Part shown: positions 22,686 to 33,543 of the stretch, one piece after another
Numbering within the stretch: the stretch's first letter is position 1
Layout of the letters: every line of letters begins with the position of its first letter
Source of the DNA: Balaenoptera acutorostrata
Taxonomy: Eukaryota > Chordata > Mammalia > Artiodactyla > Balaenopteridae
Length of the DNA: 64,000 nucleotides
NCBI RefSeq assembly: GCF_949987535.1
Contig: NC_080069.1
Coordinates: 43,513,269-43,577,268, forward strand
Reading direction: 5' to 3'
The notes under the pieces: generated by a model
What the model was told of the DNA's origin: nothing
Database searches by the model: none
The model's input: only the letters and a program-made list of their open reading frames with translations
Translations under genes and position numbers: made by a program

Positions 22686-22896
22686 GGGCCAAATACAGTT
22701 TGTCTTCCAGCCCTCTGTATCTGTGGGTTCACACCCGCAGATTCAACCAAGGGAGGTTGGAAAATATTAAAAAGAAAGTTCCACAAAGTTCCAAAAAGCA
22801 AAACTTGAATTTCTTGTGCACCAGAAACTCTTTACATAGCATTTACATTGTATTAGGTATTATAAGTAATCTAGATAATTTAAAGTATACGGGAGG

Positions 22897-23018
22897 GGGA
22901 ATTCCCTGGCAGTCCAGTGGTTAGGACTCCGAGCTTTCATTGTCTAGGGTGTGGGTTCAACCCCTGGTCGGGGAACTAAGATTTTGCAAGCCCCTGGCAC
23001 TGCCAAAAAAAAAAAAAA
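22897..23018 (+). repeat. CHR SINE, short form, inside MER2
   Basis: A perfect 15-bp TSD, AAAGTATACGGGAGG, lies at 22882-22896 and 23019-23033. Short tRNA-derived copy with an A17 tail. Confidence 0.96.
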
Positions 23019-23147
23019 AAAGTATACGGGAGGACGTGTATAGCTAGGTTAAATGCAAATACTATGCCATTGTATATAATGTACTTGAACATCTGTGGAT
23101 ACATCCTCTGGGGGGTGGGGTGGGATCCTGGAACCAATCCCTCTGGA

Positions 23148-23602
23148 TGCTAATGAAATAAAATTCATAATTAATAGCGAGACAGAAATATTTAAACATA
23201 AAATTCTTCTTTGCCCCTTTGGGCCTCCTCCCTCCCCTTTACTGTGTATTGTGCATCTGCATTAACCAGACCTCCTTAGGCGATAACATTCCTTTTTAAT
23301 CTCATCAAGAGTCACAACTCATTAGGAGATAACCTTCCTTCTTAATCTTACGAGGGGCCAACGTGACCCAGGAGCCACTGCTTTGTACCTGTAGATCTGG
23401 ATTGTGTAAACTGTCAATAATATGTCATTTGATGTAAACCCTTTGTCTCAAGAACTTCTATACTTGTGCTTTGACCTCCAAGGGGCAGAACAGTCCTCAA
23501 AGCTTTCTGAAAGACTGTCTCCCGGGTTATAATCCTCAGGTTGGCTCTAGTAAAATTTTCCACTTTTTTTAGATTGACTATTGATTAACTTTTTCATCAA
23601 CA
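23148..23602 (+). mobile_element. solo LTR inside MER2
   Basis: TG...CA-bounded segment of about 455 bp that interrupts MER2 between 'ccctctgga' and 'ataccaaggg'. It has LTR-like text: 'tttctgaaagactgtctcccgggttataatcctcagg'. No clear TSD; the family is unassigned. Confidence 0.55.
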
Positions 23603-23797
23603 ATACCAAGGGACAACTGTATATTTCCTTAAAAATTTTGTTTTTAAATTTTATTGAAGTATAGTTGATGTACAATATTATGTGAGTTACAGTTGTACAA
23701 TATAGTGATTCATAATTTTTAAAGATTATACTCCATTCATAGTTATTATAAAATATTGGCTATATTCCCTGTGTTGTACAATCCATCCTTGTAGCTT

Positions 23798-23907
23798 TTT
23801 TTTTGGCCATGCCACTTTTGGCTTGCAGGATCTTAGTTTCCTGTAAAAGGAGTGAACCCAGGCAGTGAAAACCCCAGGTCTTAACTATTGGACTGCCAGG
23901 GAATTCC
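23798..23907 (-). repeat. CHR SINE, short form
   Basis: Reverse short copy ending ggaattcccc. TSD TGTAGCTT lies at 23790-23797 and 23910-23917. Its right TSD was later re-used by the next SINE. Confidence 0.85.
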
Positions 23908-23924
23908 CCTGTAGCTTATTTTAT

Positions 23925-24280
23925 TTATTTATTCATAATTTCTATTTATTTATTTATTGAGCTGCTTTGGGTCTTCATTGCTATGTGTGGGCTGTCTCTA
24001 GTTGCGGTGAGTAGGGGCTACTCTTTGTTGCGGTGCGTGGGCTTCTCATTGTGGTGGCTTCTCTTGTTGCAGAGCATGGGCCCTAGAGTGCACGGGGCTT
24101 CAATACTTGTGGCATGAGGGCTCAGTAGTTGTGGCTTGTGGACTCTAGAGTGCAGGCTCAGTAGTCATGGTGCACGAGCTTAGTTGCTCCGCGGCATGTG
24201 GGATCTTCCCGGACCAGGGCTCGAACCTGTGTCCCCTGCACTGGCAGGCGGATTCTTAACCACTGTGCCACCAGGGTAGC
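23925..24280 (-). repeat. CHR SINE, older long form, on a re-used target
   Basis: Reverse long copy. A perfect 18-bp TSD, CCCTGTAGCTTATTTTAT, lies at 23907-23924 and 24281-24298. It includes the end of the preceding short SINE, so this copy is younger. Confidence 0.93.
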
Positions 24281-24766
24281 CCCTGTAGCTTATTTTATAC
24301 ATAATAGTTTGTACTTCTTAATCCCTTACCCTTATACTGCCCCTCCCCCCTTCCCTCTCCCCACTGGTAACCACTAGTTTGTTCTCTGTATCTGTGAGTC
24401 TGCTTCTTTTTTGTTATATTCACTAGTTTGTTGTATTTTTTAGATTAACATATAAGTGATATCATACAGTGTTTTTCTCTGTCTAACTTATTTCACTTAG
24501 TATAATACCCTCCAAGTCCATGCATGTTGTTGCAAATGGCAAAATTTCATTCTTTTTTATGGCTGAGTAGTATTCCATTGTATATATGCACCACATCTTC
24601 TTTATCCTTTTATCTGTTAATGGACACTTAGGTTGCTTCCATATCTTGGCAACTGTAAATAGTGTTACTATGAACATTGGGGTGCATGTATATTTTTGAA
24701 TTAGTGTTTTTGTTTTTTTCTAACATATACCCAGGAGCAGAATTGCTGGGTTACATGTGTATACTT

Positions 24767-24886
24767 TTTTTTTTTTGGCCACGACACCTGGCGTGTGAGA
24801 TCTTAGTTCCGTGACCAGGAATCGAACCCGTGCCCCCTGCAGTGGAAGTGCAGAGTCCTAACCACTGGACCACCCTGGAATTCCCA
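24767..24886 (-). repeat. CHR SINE, short form
   Basis: Reverse short copy. A perfect 14-bp TSD, ACATGTGTATACTT, lies at 24753-24766 and 24887-24900. Confidence 0.95.
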
Positions 24887-24994
24887 ACATGTGTATACTT
24901 CTTATCACACAGTAAATGAGAGGAAAGTGTAGGAACTTCTCTCATTCATCAGAGAAGTGAGCAACTTACTTGCTGAATTGAACAATAGCTTTTT

Positions 24995-25260
24995 ATTTAT
25001 TTATTTGACAAATTTATTTATTTGTCTTAGTTGCCGGCACATGGGATCTTCGTTGTGGTGCAAGGGCTTCTCTCTACTTGTGGCGTGTGGGCTCCAAAGT
25101 GTGCGGGCTCAGTACTTGCAGAGTGCGGGCTCTCTAGTTGTGGCATGCAGGTTTAGTTGCCCTGCGGCATGTGGGATCTTAGTTCCCCGGCCAGGGATCG
25201 AACCCGTGTCCTCTGCATTGGAAGGCGGATTTTTAACCACTGGACCACTGGGGAAGTCCC
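24995..25260 (-). repeat. CHR SINE, intermediate form
   Basis: Reverse copy with the 'cttagttgccggc' and 'ctctctagttgtggcatg' body. Near-perfect TSD TGAACAATAGCTTTTT / TGAATAATAGTTTTT lies at 24979 and 25261. Confidence 0.92.
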
Positions 25261-25275
25261 TGAATAATAGTTTTT

Positions 25276-25735
25276 GAATGGTGGAAAAATATTTATTTAA
25301 TTTTTGTGGTGCCCACAATGTAACAGCTACAGACACACTTTTGATATGCATTATTCATATTTTCTCCATCACTTTCTTAAGTCTAGACAATGACCCAAAC
25401 TAGCCCTGATTTGTAGCATTTGCTGATTTCTGTGGGTAAATACTCCCACCATAGCCTATCTCAAGCTGCCAACAATGATGTCATTGAACATGAGTTAGGA
25501 AGAAATGCACAGTAGCACACCATTATATAGTTTTTCCACCACACAGATACAATAGCATAGATAATAGTAAAATTATTAGAAGGCAATGAATTGGAATATT
25601 TATTATCTTTATTTTTATATAACTTATTTAATTTTAAGTTTATGTAATTTAATTTTTGAGGACTTGCAAAATTTCTGAATATTTAGCAATTGGCTCTCAT
25701 GAGCCCACAGGAGCCAGCTCCAGCACACCCTGGTT
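25276..25735. other. unique AT-rich sequence
   Basis: Nothing recognised; AT-rich, no frame of interest. Confidence 0.45.
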
Positions 25736-25739
25736 TCCT

Positions 25740-25830
25740 TACTAGACTGTAAGCTCCATGAAAATAATACCTGGCACATAATATGTACTCAATAAATTCT
25801 TCTGGCATAGATGAATGAAAGTAATTTTAG
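25740..25830 (+). repeat. L2 3' terminal fragment
   Basis: The L2 end pattern 'agactgtaagctccatg', 'acctggcacataatatgtactcaataaattc', 'gatgaatgaaa' is evident. Confidence 0.75.
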
Positions 25831-26099
25831 TGTTATTTAGTTCCTTGCCACCTAAAGAGCCTGACTAAATTAATTTGGGAGGGAAGTAAGAGGTGGGCAC
25901 TATTTGAGCTGTTGTCAGACTCTCGTGCCTTTTCTGAAGAAATCTGGGAGCAGGTTAGATAAAGGGGTAAATTGGTCAGGGAGGCCTGAAATCTCCAGAC
26001 TGAGGATGAGGAGAGTGGGAATGTCCATAACATTATCAGTTCAGTCATCCTCCACAATGCCACCATAATTTATTATTTTTTTAAAGCACATTTCTGCTG

Positions 26100-26425
26100 A
26101 AATCCCTGCCATATCGTCTAGCCTTCAAGATAAAATTCTAAATTTTATCTAGGTCCTTCATGTTTCCAGCTTAATCACTATTACTGCATTCTGTACCCCT
26201 ATATCCAGCCTCATGGGGCCATTTACCTTCCCCTGAACTTGCTCTGCACTGTCTTGTCTTCAGACCTTTGCCCATGCTGGAGTCCCTTCCCTACCAGGAA
26301 TGCCCCCCTACTCCTTTCTAACCCAGAGGCATCTCCATTTTTTCACATCCTGCTTGCATAGTTTCTCCTCTCTGAGGTCTTAGCTGGTACCCCATCCCCA
26401 TCTCCTCTGGCATAATTAATTCTCT
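26100..26425 (+). repeat. L2 LINE fragment
   Basis: L2-like 'gtcttcagacctttgcccatgctgg', 'ccaggaatgcccccctactcc', 'tctctgaggtcttagctggtacc'. Diverged coding remnant. Confidence 0.65.
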
Positions 26426-26509
26426 AGTATTTTCCTACATTGGAAGGATTTACATGGAGGAGATGTTGGTCAAGGATACAAACTTTCAGTTATAAGAAAA
26501 TAAGTTCCG

Positions 26510-26807
26510 GGGCTTCCCTGGTGACGCAGTGGTTGAGAGTCTGCCTGCCAATGCAGGGGACACGGGTTCGAGCCCTGGTCTGGGAGGATCCCACATGCCA
26601 CAGAGCAACTAGGCCTGTGAACCACAACTACTGAGCCTGCGCGTCTGGAGCCTGTGCTCCGCAACAAGAGAGGCCGCGACAGTGAGAGGCCCGCGCACCG
26701 CGATGAAGAGTGGCCCCCGCTCGCCGCAACTAGAGAAAGCCCTTGCACAGAAACGAAGACCCAACACAGCCAAAAATAAAAATTAAAAAATTAAAAAAAA
26801 AAAAAAA
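26510..26807 (+). repeat. CHR SINE, young long form
   Basis: Young class. A perfect 15-bp TSD, AGAAAATAAGTTCCG, lies at 26495-26509 and 26808-26822, within an L1 3' UTR. Confidence 0.97.
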
Positions 26808-26930
26808 AGAAAATAAGTTCCGAAGATCTAATGTACAGTATGGTGATTACAGTTAACAATACTGTCTTGTATACTTAAAGCTGCTATGAGAGTAGAGCTT
26901 TCATGTTCTCACCATAACAACACCACAAAA

Positions 26931-27065
26931 GAGGCAATTCCCTGGCAGGCCAGTGGTTAGGACTCTGCGCTTCCACTGCAGGGCACAGGTTCAATCCCTG
27001 GTTGGGGAACAAAGATCCCTCCCGCAGGCCACACAGTGCCGCCAAAACAAACAAACAAACAAAAA
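26931..27065 (+). repeat. CHR SINE, short form
   Basis: Short copy with a (CAAA)n tail. Near-perfect TSD CACCACAAAA / CCCCACAAAA lies at 26921-26930 and 27066-27075. Confidence 0.88.
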
Positions 27066-27225
27066 CCCCACAAAATGGTAATAATATAAGGTGAAGGACT
27101 TGTTAACTAACCTTATTGTGGTAAACATTCAGCAACATATATGTGTATCAAATCATCACATTGTATATCTTAAATTTATACAATGTTACATGTCAATTAT
27201 ATCTCAACAAAGCTGGAGAAAAAAA

Positions 27226-28250
27226 GAATTGACATATCTGTTTCCCTAAAAGATTATGAAAGCCTTGAGGACAGAATCTGATTCATTGTCTCCCATTGTC
27301 CAATTTAGCCTCAGGCATTTAGGCATTTATTTAGTAGGCAACAATAATTGTTTATCAAAGAGGCAGCCTAGGGAGAGGAAAGCATAACAGCTAATCTCTC
27401 TGGGCCTCAGATCCTCCTTTTTACAATACGGATAATGTTTCCTTGCCTGCCAGGAAGCTGAAGGAGATGAGCTCACAAGTCATTTCCCAGATCCATGACC
27501 TACTTCACAATTTCCCCTAGAGCAGAGCCCGGTATCAGAAACGTTGAGAAGCACTGTGGTTTTGTCCTTCACCCCAAAGACATTTGATCCTACTTTAAGA
27601 AGCCAACAGGTGTAGCCATTCTGTCCCTGCAAAAGGCCATACTGAACTATCTTTGGCCCGGAACAAGGCCCAAGCTGCTGGGAGATTAGTGTTTGGCTGG
27701 CGGAATGTCAGGGAAGGTCTGGGCTGAACAGGTTATTAAGCCCCCTCCTTCCCCTGCCTGTGTGCTATGGGAGGTGCACTTTCTTCCACAGCCAGGCTGG
27801 GAATTTTCCTCATCCTCGTCAGAGCAGATTTCTCCTGGCCACTACCATGTGCATGTTCTTGGAAGCTCAATAGGAAAGTTTTGCTTAAGTTTACTCAGGA
27901 ACTGAAAATTGACAGGCAAGTGAGTGCTGAGTGAAAATATTCTTTCTTTAGCGAGCACAGCTGCCCACCCTCAAGTTGGCAGAACTGGCGCCATATCAGC
28001 AGAGGAGCTGAGGGGGTGGCCTCCTCATCTACAATACCCACCCCTCCACCTGTCATTCCACCGTTAGATCTTAATTCCTCAGCGTCTCTAAGGAGGGCTT
28101 TCTGCTTCTAGAAACCCAGTTGGCATTCCAATTCCTCTGGAAAGTGAATTTTAGCTGGGATTAGTAATAGGAAGAAATAAATTCCTTAGCTTAGCATCAA
28201 GATACTATACAATCAGATGCTACTGACCTCTATAATTTTATCATCCACTA
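27226..28250. other. unique sequence, no gene recognised
   Basis: Moderately GC-rich unique sequence. A MER5-like scrap may lie at about 27480-27560 ('gtatcagaaacgttgagaagcactg'). No supported exon. Confidence 0.4.
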
Positions 28251-28254
28251 CACT

Positions 28255-28860
28255 GATCCCCAAAGAACTCCCCCTTTAGCCAAACTGGTCTTTGAGCCTA
28301 CCTTGCATTTATTTCCCCCTCTGCCTGCTGTTCACACAATTTCCCCTGCCTGGAATATTTGGCAACCCACCTTCCCCTAGTCTGTCTCTCTTCCTTTTCT
28401 TTTTCTTCCTTCTTTTTTTTTTAATGGCTGTGTCAGGTCTTAGTTGAGGCATGCGGGATCTTTCGTTGCGGCTCACAGGCTTCTCTCTAGTTGTGGCGTG
28501 CTGGTTTTCTCTCTCTAGTTGTGGCGAGAGGGCTCCAGAGTGCATGGGCTCTGTAGTTTGCAGCACGTGGGTTCTCTCATTGAAGTGTGCAAGCTCAGTA
28601 GTTGTGGCGTGTGGGATCCATTGCCCCACAGCATGTGGGATCTTAGTTCCCCCACCAGGGATTGAACCCGTGTCCCCTGCATTGGAAAGCGGATTCTTTA
28701 CCACTGGACCACCAGGGAAGTCCCTCTCTTCCTTTTCTCAGTGGACATTTATTTATCACCTACTACAGTGAAGCACTGTATCAGGTTTTTTGTTTTTAAT
28801 TGTTCACAGAGCCCAGAGCAAAGCTAGGCACATAGTGGGCATACAATAAACCCAAGGTCA
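28255..28860 (+). repeat. L2 LINE, split by a SINE
   Basis: Left part 'ctctgcctgctgttcacacaatttcccctgcctggaatattt' and right part 'agagcccagagcaaagctaggcacatagtgggcatacaataaa' are consecutive L2 3' blocks separated by the CHR SINE at 28401-28723. Confidence 0.75.
28401..28723 (-). repeat. CHR SINE, intermediate long form
   Basis: Reverse copy. A perfect 15-bp TSD, CTCTCTTCCTTTTCT, lies at 28386-28400 and 28724-28738. Confidence 0.95.
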
Positions 28861-28973
28861 AACTTGCCTTGTATTCTTTCCATCTCTAGAATCTGCTGAG
28901 TTATAATTTGGACACGCAGGCGGGTATGTATTGATTTCTGCATCTCCCTTGTAAGCAAAACGTAGAAGTGAAG

Positions 28974-29322
28974 GGCTCCCCTTGTGGCACAATGGTTAAG
29001 AATCCGCCTGCCAATGCAGGGGACACAGGTTCGAGCCCTGGTCCGGGAAGATCCCACGTGCCACGGAGCAACTAAGCCCATGTGCCACAACTACTAAGCC
29101 TGTGCTCTAGAGCCTGCAAGCCACAACTACTGAAGCCCGTGTGCAACAACTACTGAAGCCTGCGCTCCTAGACCCTGTGCTCTGCAACAAGATAAGCCAC
29201 CGCAATGAGAAGTCCTCGCACCACAAGGAAGAGTAGCCCCCGCTTGCTGCAACTAGAGAAAGCCCTCACACAGCAATGAAGATCCAACACAGCCAATAAA
29301 TAAATAAAATCTATTTTAAAAA
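28974..29322 (+). repeat. CHR SINE, older long form
   Basis: Long copy with a mutated head (gggctccccttgtggcacaa) and a tail of (AATA)n. The TSD is weak (AGAAGTGAA / AAATGTGAA). Confidence 0.92.
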
Positions 29323-29389
29323 AATGTGAAAAACAGAATTTTAAAAGATAACCATTGAAAGTATCACTCTTCATTTTAAAAATATTGAG

Positions 29390-29480
29390 TATGCTTGCTA
29401 TGAGCTAGAAATTCAGACATGAAAAGACATGCTCCCTTGTCTCTAGAAGCTTACAGTCTCATGGGGAGAGGCAGACAAAA
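29390..29480 (+). repeat. ancient interspersed repeat, family unassigned
   Basis: 'cttgtctctagaagcttacagtctcatggggagaggcagaca' resembles a mammal-wide old repeat; a related piece lies at about 45680-45850. The family is not named. Confidence 0.4.
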
Positions 29481-29509
29481 ATACTAATGATTTTGGAGAA
29501 AATAAAGCA

Positions 29510-29715
29510 CTATGTTTGGAGTTAGGGAGACCTGGGTTTTAATCCTGACTCTGCAACTTGTTAGCAGTATGTTTTGAATTAACTCTTTCTGAGGTGTGAT
29601 GATGATGATGATGATGGTACTTCAGAGTTGCTGTGGAAAAGTAAAGTAATTTCTATAAAACATCTTGCACTGGGCCTGGCACTTCACATGGGCTCAATAA
29701 ATATTAGTTTTCCTT
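29510..29715 (+). repeat. MIR SINE with internal (GAT)n
   Basis: MIR order: 'agacctgggttttaatcctgactctgc', 'acttgttagcag', 'gttgctgtgg', 'ctgggcctggcacttcacatgggctcaataaatatt'. A (GAT/ATG)6-7 run sits at 29597-29618. Confidence 0.8.
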
Positions 29716-30490
29716 CTTTTCTCTTTAAACCACAAGTATTTACTGAGTCACTCCTCTGAGTCTCATGAGGGCTAGACCATGAGGGAATTTAGAACAAGTA
29801 CCAGATGCGATTTTCTGCTAATTTATAGTCTGTTAGAGTAGCAAGACCCACACATATGAAGAGTTAATAATACTGTGAGACTGGATTAAGGAGGGCTGGG
29901 ATTCCCTGGAGAGGTGGGCCTGGAGAGGAGGTGAGATCTACGTTGTGGAAGTGTAGGTATTGGGCGGATAGTGAAGGTAGGGAGTCGTGAAGGTCTTGGG
30001 ATGCAGGAGTGGAGGGGCTCCAATGGGTAGGAGAGAGAAATAAAGTGGAGCAGGTAGTACGAACTGGACTGTGGAACGCTTTGAGAAAAAGTCAGTTATT
30101 TTATGCTTATTTTCAAAGTACCGTGTTGATTTTTGAACAGAGGAGTGGTGTGTTTTAAAAATATAATTTCTCTATACATTTAAAATGTACTTAATCTATA
30201 AAGGATGGATATACAATTATCTTTGAAGGAAACATTTATGCATTAAGTGAGGTCTCTGACCTTAAGGACCAATGAAGCTTGGGTACAAGGTGTGTGTGGG
30301 GTGTCCTGTTCTTTTTTTTTTATTATTTTTTATTCTAACAGGGTGTCCTGTTCTTCATCAGACAGTAACGGTCCTAGGTCTTTCTACTTCCCCAACTATG
30401 CAATTACCAGAATGAAAACAAATCTCTTCCAAGGGGAAGGAAGGCAATTCTTTGCCAGTCCATATTCTTCCTGCTTAGTAGTGCTCTAAC
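29716..30490. other. unique sequence, no gene recognised
   Basis: Unique-looking sequence with a possible diverged old repeat at about 29880-30150 ('gaggtgggcctggagagg', 'ggagtcgtgaaggtcttggg'). A direct repeat of GGGTGTCCTGTTCTT occurs at about 30299 and 30341, flanking a T/A-rich stretch. Confidence 0.4.
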
Positions 30491-30494
30491 ATCC

Positions 30495-30890
30495 CATGTG
30501 TACTAGTTTGTTAGGACTGCTTTAGGACAGTACCATAGACTAGGTGATTTAAACAACAGGACTCTATTTTCTCACAGTTCAGGAGAAGTCCAAGATCAAG
30601 ATGTTGGCAGCATTGTTTTTTGTTTTTGTTTTTTTTCCTGAGACTTCTCTCCTTGGTTTACAGATGGCTATCTTCTCCCTTTATCTTCACATGGTCTTTC
30701 CTCTCTCACTAATGTTCTTATAAGGACCTAAGTCATATTGGATTACTGCTCACCCCAGTGACCTCATTTAACCTTAATTACCTCTTTAAAGACCCTGTCT
30801 CCAAATACAGTCACATTCTGTAATACTACTAGTGGTTAGGACTTCAGCATATGAATTTGAAGGAGACATAATTCAGCCTATAATACCACC
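30495..30890 (-). mobile_element. MaLR/MLT1-like LTR, reverse
   Basis: Reverse LTR: it begins 'actagtttgttaggactgct', has 'acctcatttaaccttaattacctctttaaagaccctgtctccaaatac' and ends 'aattcagcctataata'. Same broad class as 3148-3591 but inverted. Subfamily uncertain. Confidence 0.7.
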
Positions 30891-30998
30891 CTAGAAATTC
30901 AGTCTTCTCTTGTTATTATATTCATATTTATATATCTTGGATTCCTCTCTTAAAGCATATAGCTTTCAATATCCCAGCTCTAAACGCTTTGTTTAAAC

Positions 30999-31140
30999 TT
31001 TTTTTTTTTTTTTTTGGCTGCGCTGTGCGGCATGAGGGATCTTAGTTCTTAGTTTTCTTAGTTCCCCGACCAGGGATCGAACCCGCACCCCTTGCAGTGG
31101 AAGCATGGAGTCTTAACCACTGGACCGCCAGGGAAGTCCC
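30999..31140 (-). repeat. CHR SINE, short form
   Basis: Reverse short copy after a T run. A perfect TSD, TGTTTAAAC, lies at 30990-30998 and 31141-31149. An internal local repeat of CTTAGTT (three copies near 31041-31062) is unusual. Confidence 0.93.
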
Positions 31141-31149
31141 TGTTTAAAC

Positions 31150-31850
31150 ATTTTTTAAATCATAAAAGACTTGTGTATTAAAGGCAATTTGAAAATACAG
31201 AAGTGAAAATGAGAAAGTGTTACCTACAATCCCATTATCTAAACATGGTCCATATTAATATTCTTTTGATGCATTTTTATAGCTTTTCCTATGCACAGTG
31301 TTCTTACATAGTTACATTCACTCAGCAGATTTGGTTTTGGCTTTTTATACCTAGCAGTATATAGCAAGCATTTCCCCATATCCTGGCATGTTCCTTGTAA
31401 ATGTTATTTATAAAGGCTGCATAGTGTGGGATCTAGTAAGAATGCCATAATTTACTTAACCATTCCTCTACAGTCAGACGTGGAAGATGCTTCCAATTTT
31501 TTGCTGTTATAAATAAAGCTGTGAGAAATGTTTTTTTCAGCATAACAATTTTCCATATTTAAAATTATTTCCTTAGGGCAGAGTACCAGAATTGCTTTGG
31601 ATGAAGGAGTTTTAATATATTATAACTTTTTGCTCTCCAAAAGGGTTTATGCCAACATATATTTCTATTAGGCAAATAAGAGAGTGCCTCTTTTATGAAA
31701 CACTGATTAGCATTAAGTAACACCATTATTTTCACTCCTTATTAATTTGGTAGGCAAAATGCATATTATTGTTATAACTTTCAACTTAAAAAATTGTGAG
31801 ACAAACATCTTCCCATATGTTTGTTGATGGGCTCTATTCCCTCTTTTAGG
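31150..31850 (-). repeat. old L1-type fragment, diverged
   Basis: Text such as 'atcccattatctaaacatggtcc', 'tttgctgttataaataaagctgtgag', 'caacatatatttctatt' resembles reverse old L1 (L1M/HAL1 type). Diverged; limits are approximate. Confidence 0.5.
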
Positions 31851-31911
31851 AATTGTTGGTATGCTTTGTCCTCTTATCTACAGAAATTTCAGGGTTCTCA
31901 ATTTGTATGAG

Positions 31912-32160
31912 CTTTTTTTTAAAAAAATATTTACCTATTACTTAATTTATTTGGTTGCACTGGGTCTTAGTTGTGGCAGGCAGGTGCCTTAGTCACGGCT
32001 CCAGGGCTCCTTAGTTGCGGCAGGTGGGCTCCTTAGTTGTGGCATGCGAACTCTTAGTTGTGGCATGCATGTGGGATCTAGTTCCCTGACCAGGGATTGA
32101 ACCCAGGCCCCCTGCATTGGGAGTGCGGAGTCTTATCCACTGCACCACCAGGGAAGTCCC
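31912..32160 (-). repeat. CHR SINE, intermediate form
   Basis: Reverse copy with repeated 'ccttagttgcggcagg' units. TSD TGTATGAG lies at 31904-31911 and 32161-32168, extending imperfectly into T runs. Confidence 0.93.
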
Positions 32161-32349
32161 TGTATGAGGTTTTTTAATGGTAAAAATATTAGACATTCAA
32201 AAATTTGTTTCCTCCATCTATTGTTTATCTTTTTTTTTAATGTTACATAAAGAAGTTTTCTACTTAAGAGTTGTTTTATCTGTTTATTGCTTCCTTTCTG
32301 CCTCTCCATGCCTTGAATATTTATTTGTTTCCTTCAAGCGTTTCTATTT

Positions 32350-32581
32350 TACTTATTTATTTAAATTAAATTTTTAAAAATTATTTATTTTATTTTGGCT
32401 ACACCGGGTCTTCGTTGTGGTGCACGGGCTTCTCTAGTTGCAGTGTGCAGGCTCTCTAGTTGTGGCATGTGGGCTTAGTTGCCCCACGGCATGTGGGATT
32501 TTAGTTTCCCAACCAGGGATCAAACCCACGTCCCCTGCATTGGAAGGCGGATTCTCAACCACTGGACTACCAGGGAAGTCC
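32350..32581 (-). repeat. CHR SINE, intermediate form
   Basis: Reverse copy. Imperfect TSD CAAGCGTTTCTATTT / CAAGGTTTGCTATTT lies at 32335-32349 and 32582-32596. Confidence 0.9.
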
Positions 32582-32664
32582 CAAGGTTTGCTATTTAAAA
32601 AAAATGACAATTCTTGTTCACTAAATCAGGCTGGTTTTTTGACTAAACCAAGCTGAGTGGCGGC

Positions 32665-32845
32665 CTGGTTTAGTGGAAAGAGCAGGCTTTGAAGTCATAG
32701 TTTAGAATACTGGGTCTGCTATTTAAGGTGTCCTCTCCTCTCTGTTCTGTAAAATCTGAATATCTACCTTGAATATTTGTAATTGGGATAAAAATAAGAT
32801 GGACATATATAGCACTGTGCCTGACAGACAATAAATATTTACCCC
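32665..32845 (+). repeat. MIR SINE
   Basis: MIR layout: 'cctggtttagtggaaagagcaggctttgaagtca', 'actgggtctgct', 'tctgttctgtaaaatctg', 'atatagcactgtgcctgacagacaataaatatt'. Confidence 0.78.
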
Positions 32846-32932
32846 CTTATCTTTAAACCATTTTGGTACAGAGAGTGCAGTGTGGCTCTAAATCTTTCCC
32901 CCAGATTGGTAATAAATTGTCTCACTACTTAC

Positions 32933-33167
32933 TTTTTTTTAAAAAAATATTTATTTATTTATTTGGCTGCGCCGGGTCTCAGTTGCCCCAGGCAGGATCT
33001 TCGTTGCAGCACGCAGGATTATTTGTTGTTTTTTTTTAGTTGCGGCACGCGGACTTCTTAGTTGTGGCATGCATGCAGAATCTAGTTCCCCGACCAGGGA
33101 TCGAACCCAGGCCCCCTGAATTGGAGCTCGGAGTCTTATCCACTGGACCACAAAGGAAGTCCCATAC
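32933..33167 (-). repeat. CHR SINE, intermediate form (first of a stacked pair)
   Basis: Reverse copy bounded by CACTACTTAC at 32923-32932 and 33168-33177. The right copy also serves as the left TSD of the next SINE. Confidence 0.94.
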
Positions 33168-33177
33168 CACTACTTAC

Positions 33178-33533
33178 CTTTTTTTCTTTTTATTTATTTA
33201 TTTAGTTTTGGCTGTGTTGGGTCTTCATTGCTGCGCGTGGGCTTTCTCTAGTTGCGGCGAACGGGGGCTACTCTTCGTTGTGGTGCGCAGGCTTCTCACT
33301 GCGGTGGCTTCTCTTGTTGCGGAGCACAGGCTCTAGGCGCGTGGGCTTCAGTAGTTGTGGCACGCAGGTGCAGTAGTTGTGGCTCATGGGCTCTAGAGCA
33401 CAGGCTCAGTAGTTGTGGCGCACGGGCTTAGTTGCTCTGCGGCATGTGGGAGCTTCCCGGACCAGGGATCGAACCCGTGTCCCCTGCATTGGCAGGTGGA
33501 TTCTTAACCACTGTGCCACCAGGGAAGCCCCCT
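33178..33533 (-). repeat. CHR SINE, older long form (second of a stacked pair)
   Basis: Reverse long copy bounded by CACTACTTAC at 33168-33177 and 33534-33543. It inserted at the duplicated target of its neighbour. Confidence 0.95.
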
Positions 33534-33543
33534 CACTACTTAC

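Larger units (their letters stand above)
22696..23619 (+). mobile_element. MER2/Tigger-type DNA transposon, interrupted
   Basis: A non-autonomous mariner/Tigger element: it starts CAGTTTGTC...CCCTCTGTATC, has 'aaagttccaaaaagcaaaac' and 'atttacattgtattagg', and ends 'ataccaagggacaactg', bounded by TA on both sides. A CHR SINE (22897-23018) and an LTR (about 23148-23602) were inserted later; the rest joins into an element of about 350 bp. Confidence 0.85.
23627..24752 (-). mobile_element. L1 3' end, reverse, host of stacked SINEs
   Basis: Reverse L1: the 3' UTR begins 'aattttattgaagtatagttgatgtacaat', and ORF2 C-terminal coding appears at 24483-24677 (minus) with WKQPKCP and [14 protein letters not shown]. 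5'-truncated. Two CHR SINEs interrupt it and a third lies at its upstream edge. Confidence 0.9.
26461..27225 (+). mobile_element. L1 3' UTR, split by two SINEs
   Basis: Plus-strand L1 tail: 'ttggtcaaggatacaaactttcagttataag', after the SINE 'gatctaatgtacagtatggtgattacagtt', and after the second SINE 'aaccttattgtggtaaacattc', 'acaatgttacatgtcaattatatctc'. The pieces are in order. Confidence 0.85.

Noticed and set aside
32923..33543. Tandem SINEs as a segmental duplication
   Set aside because: The two SINEs belong to different classes and share only the target sequence, so independent insertions explain them better.
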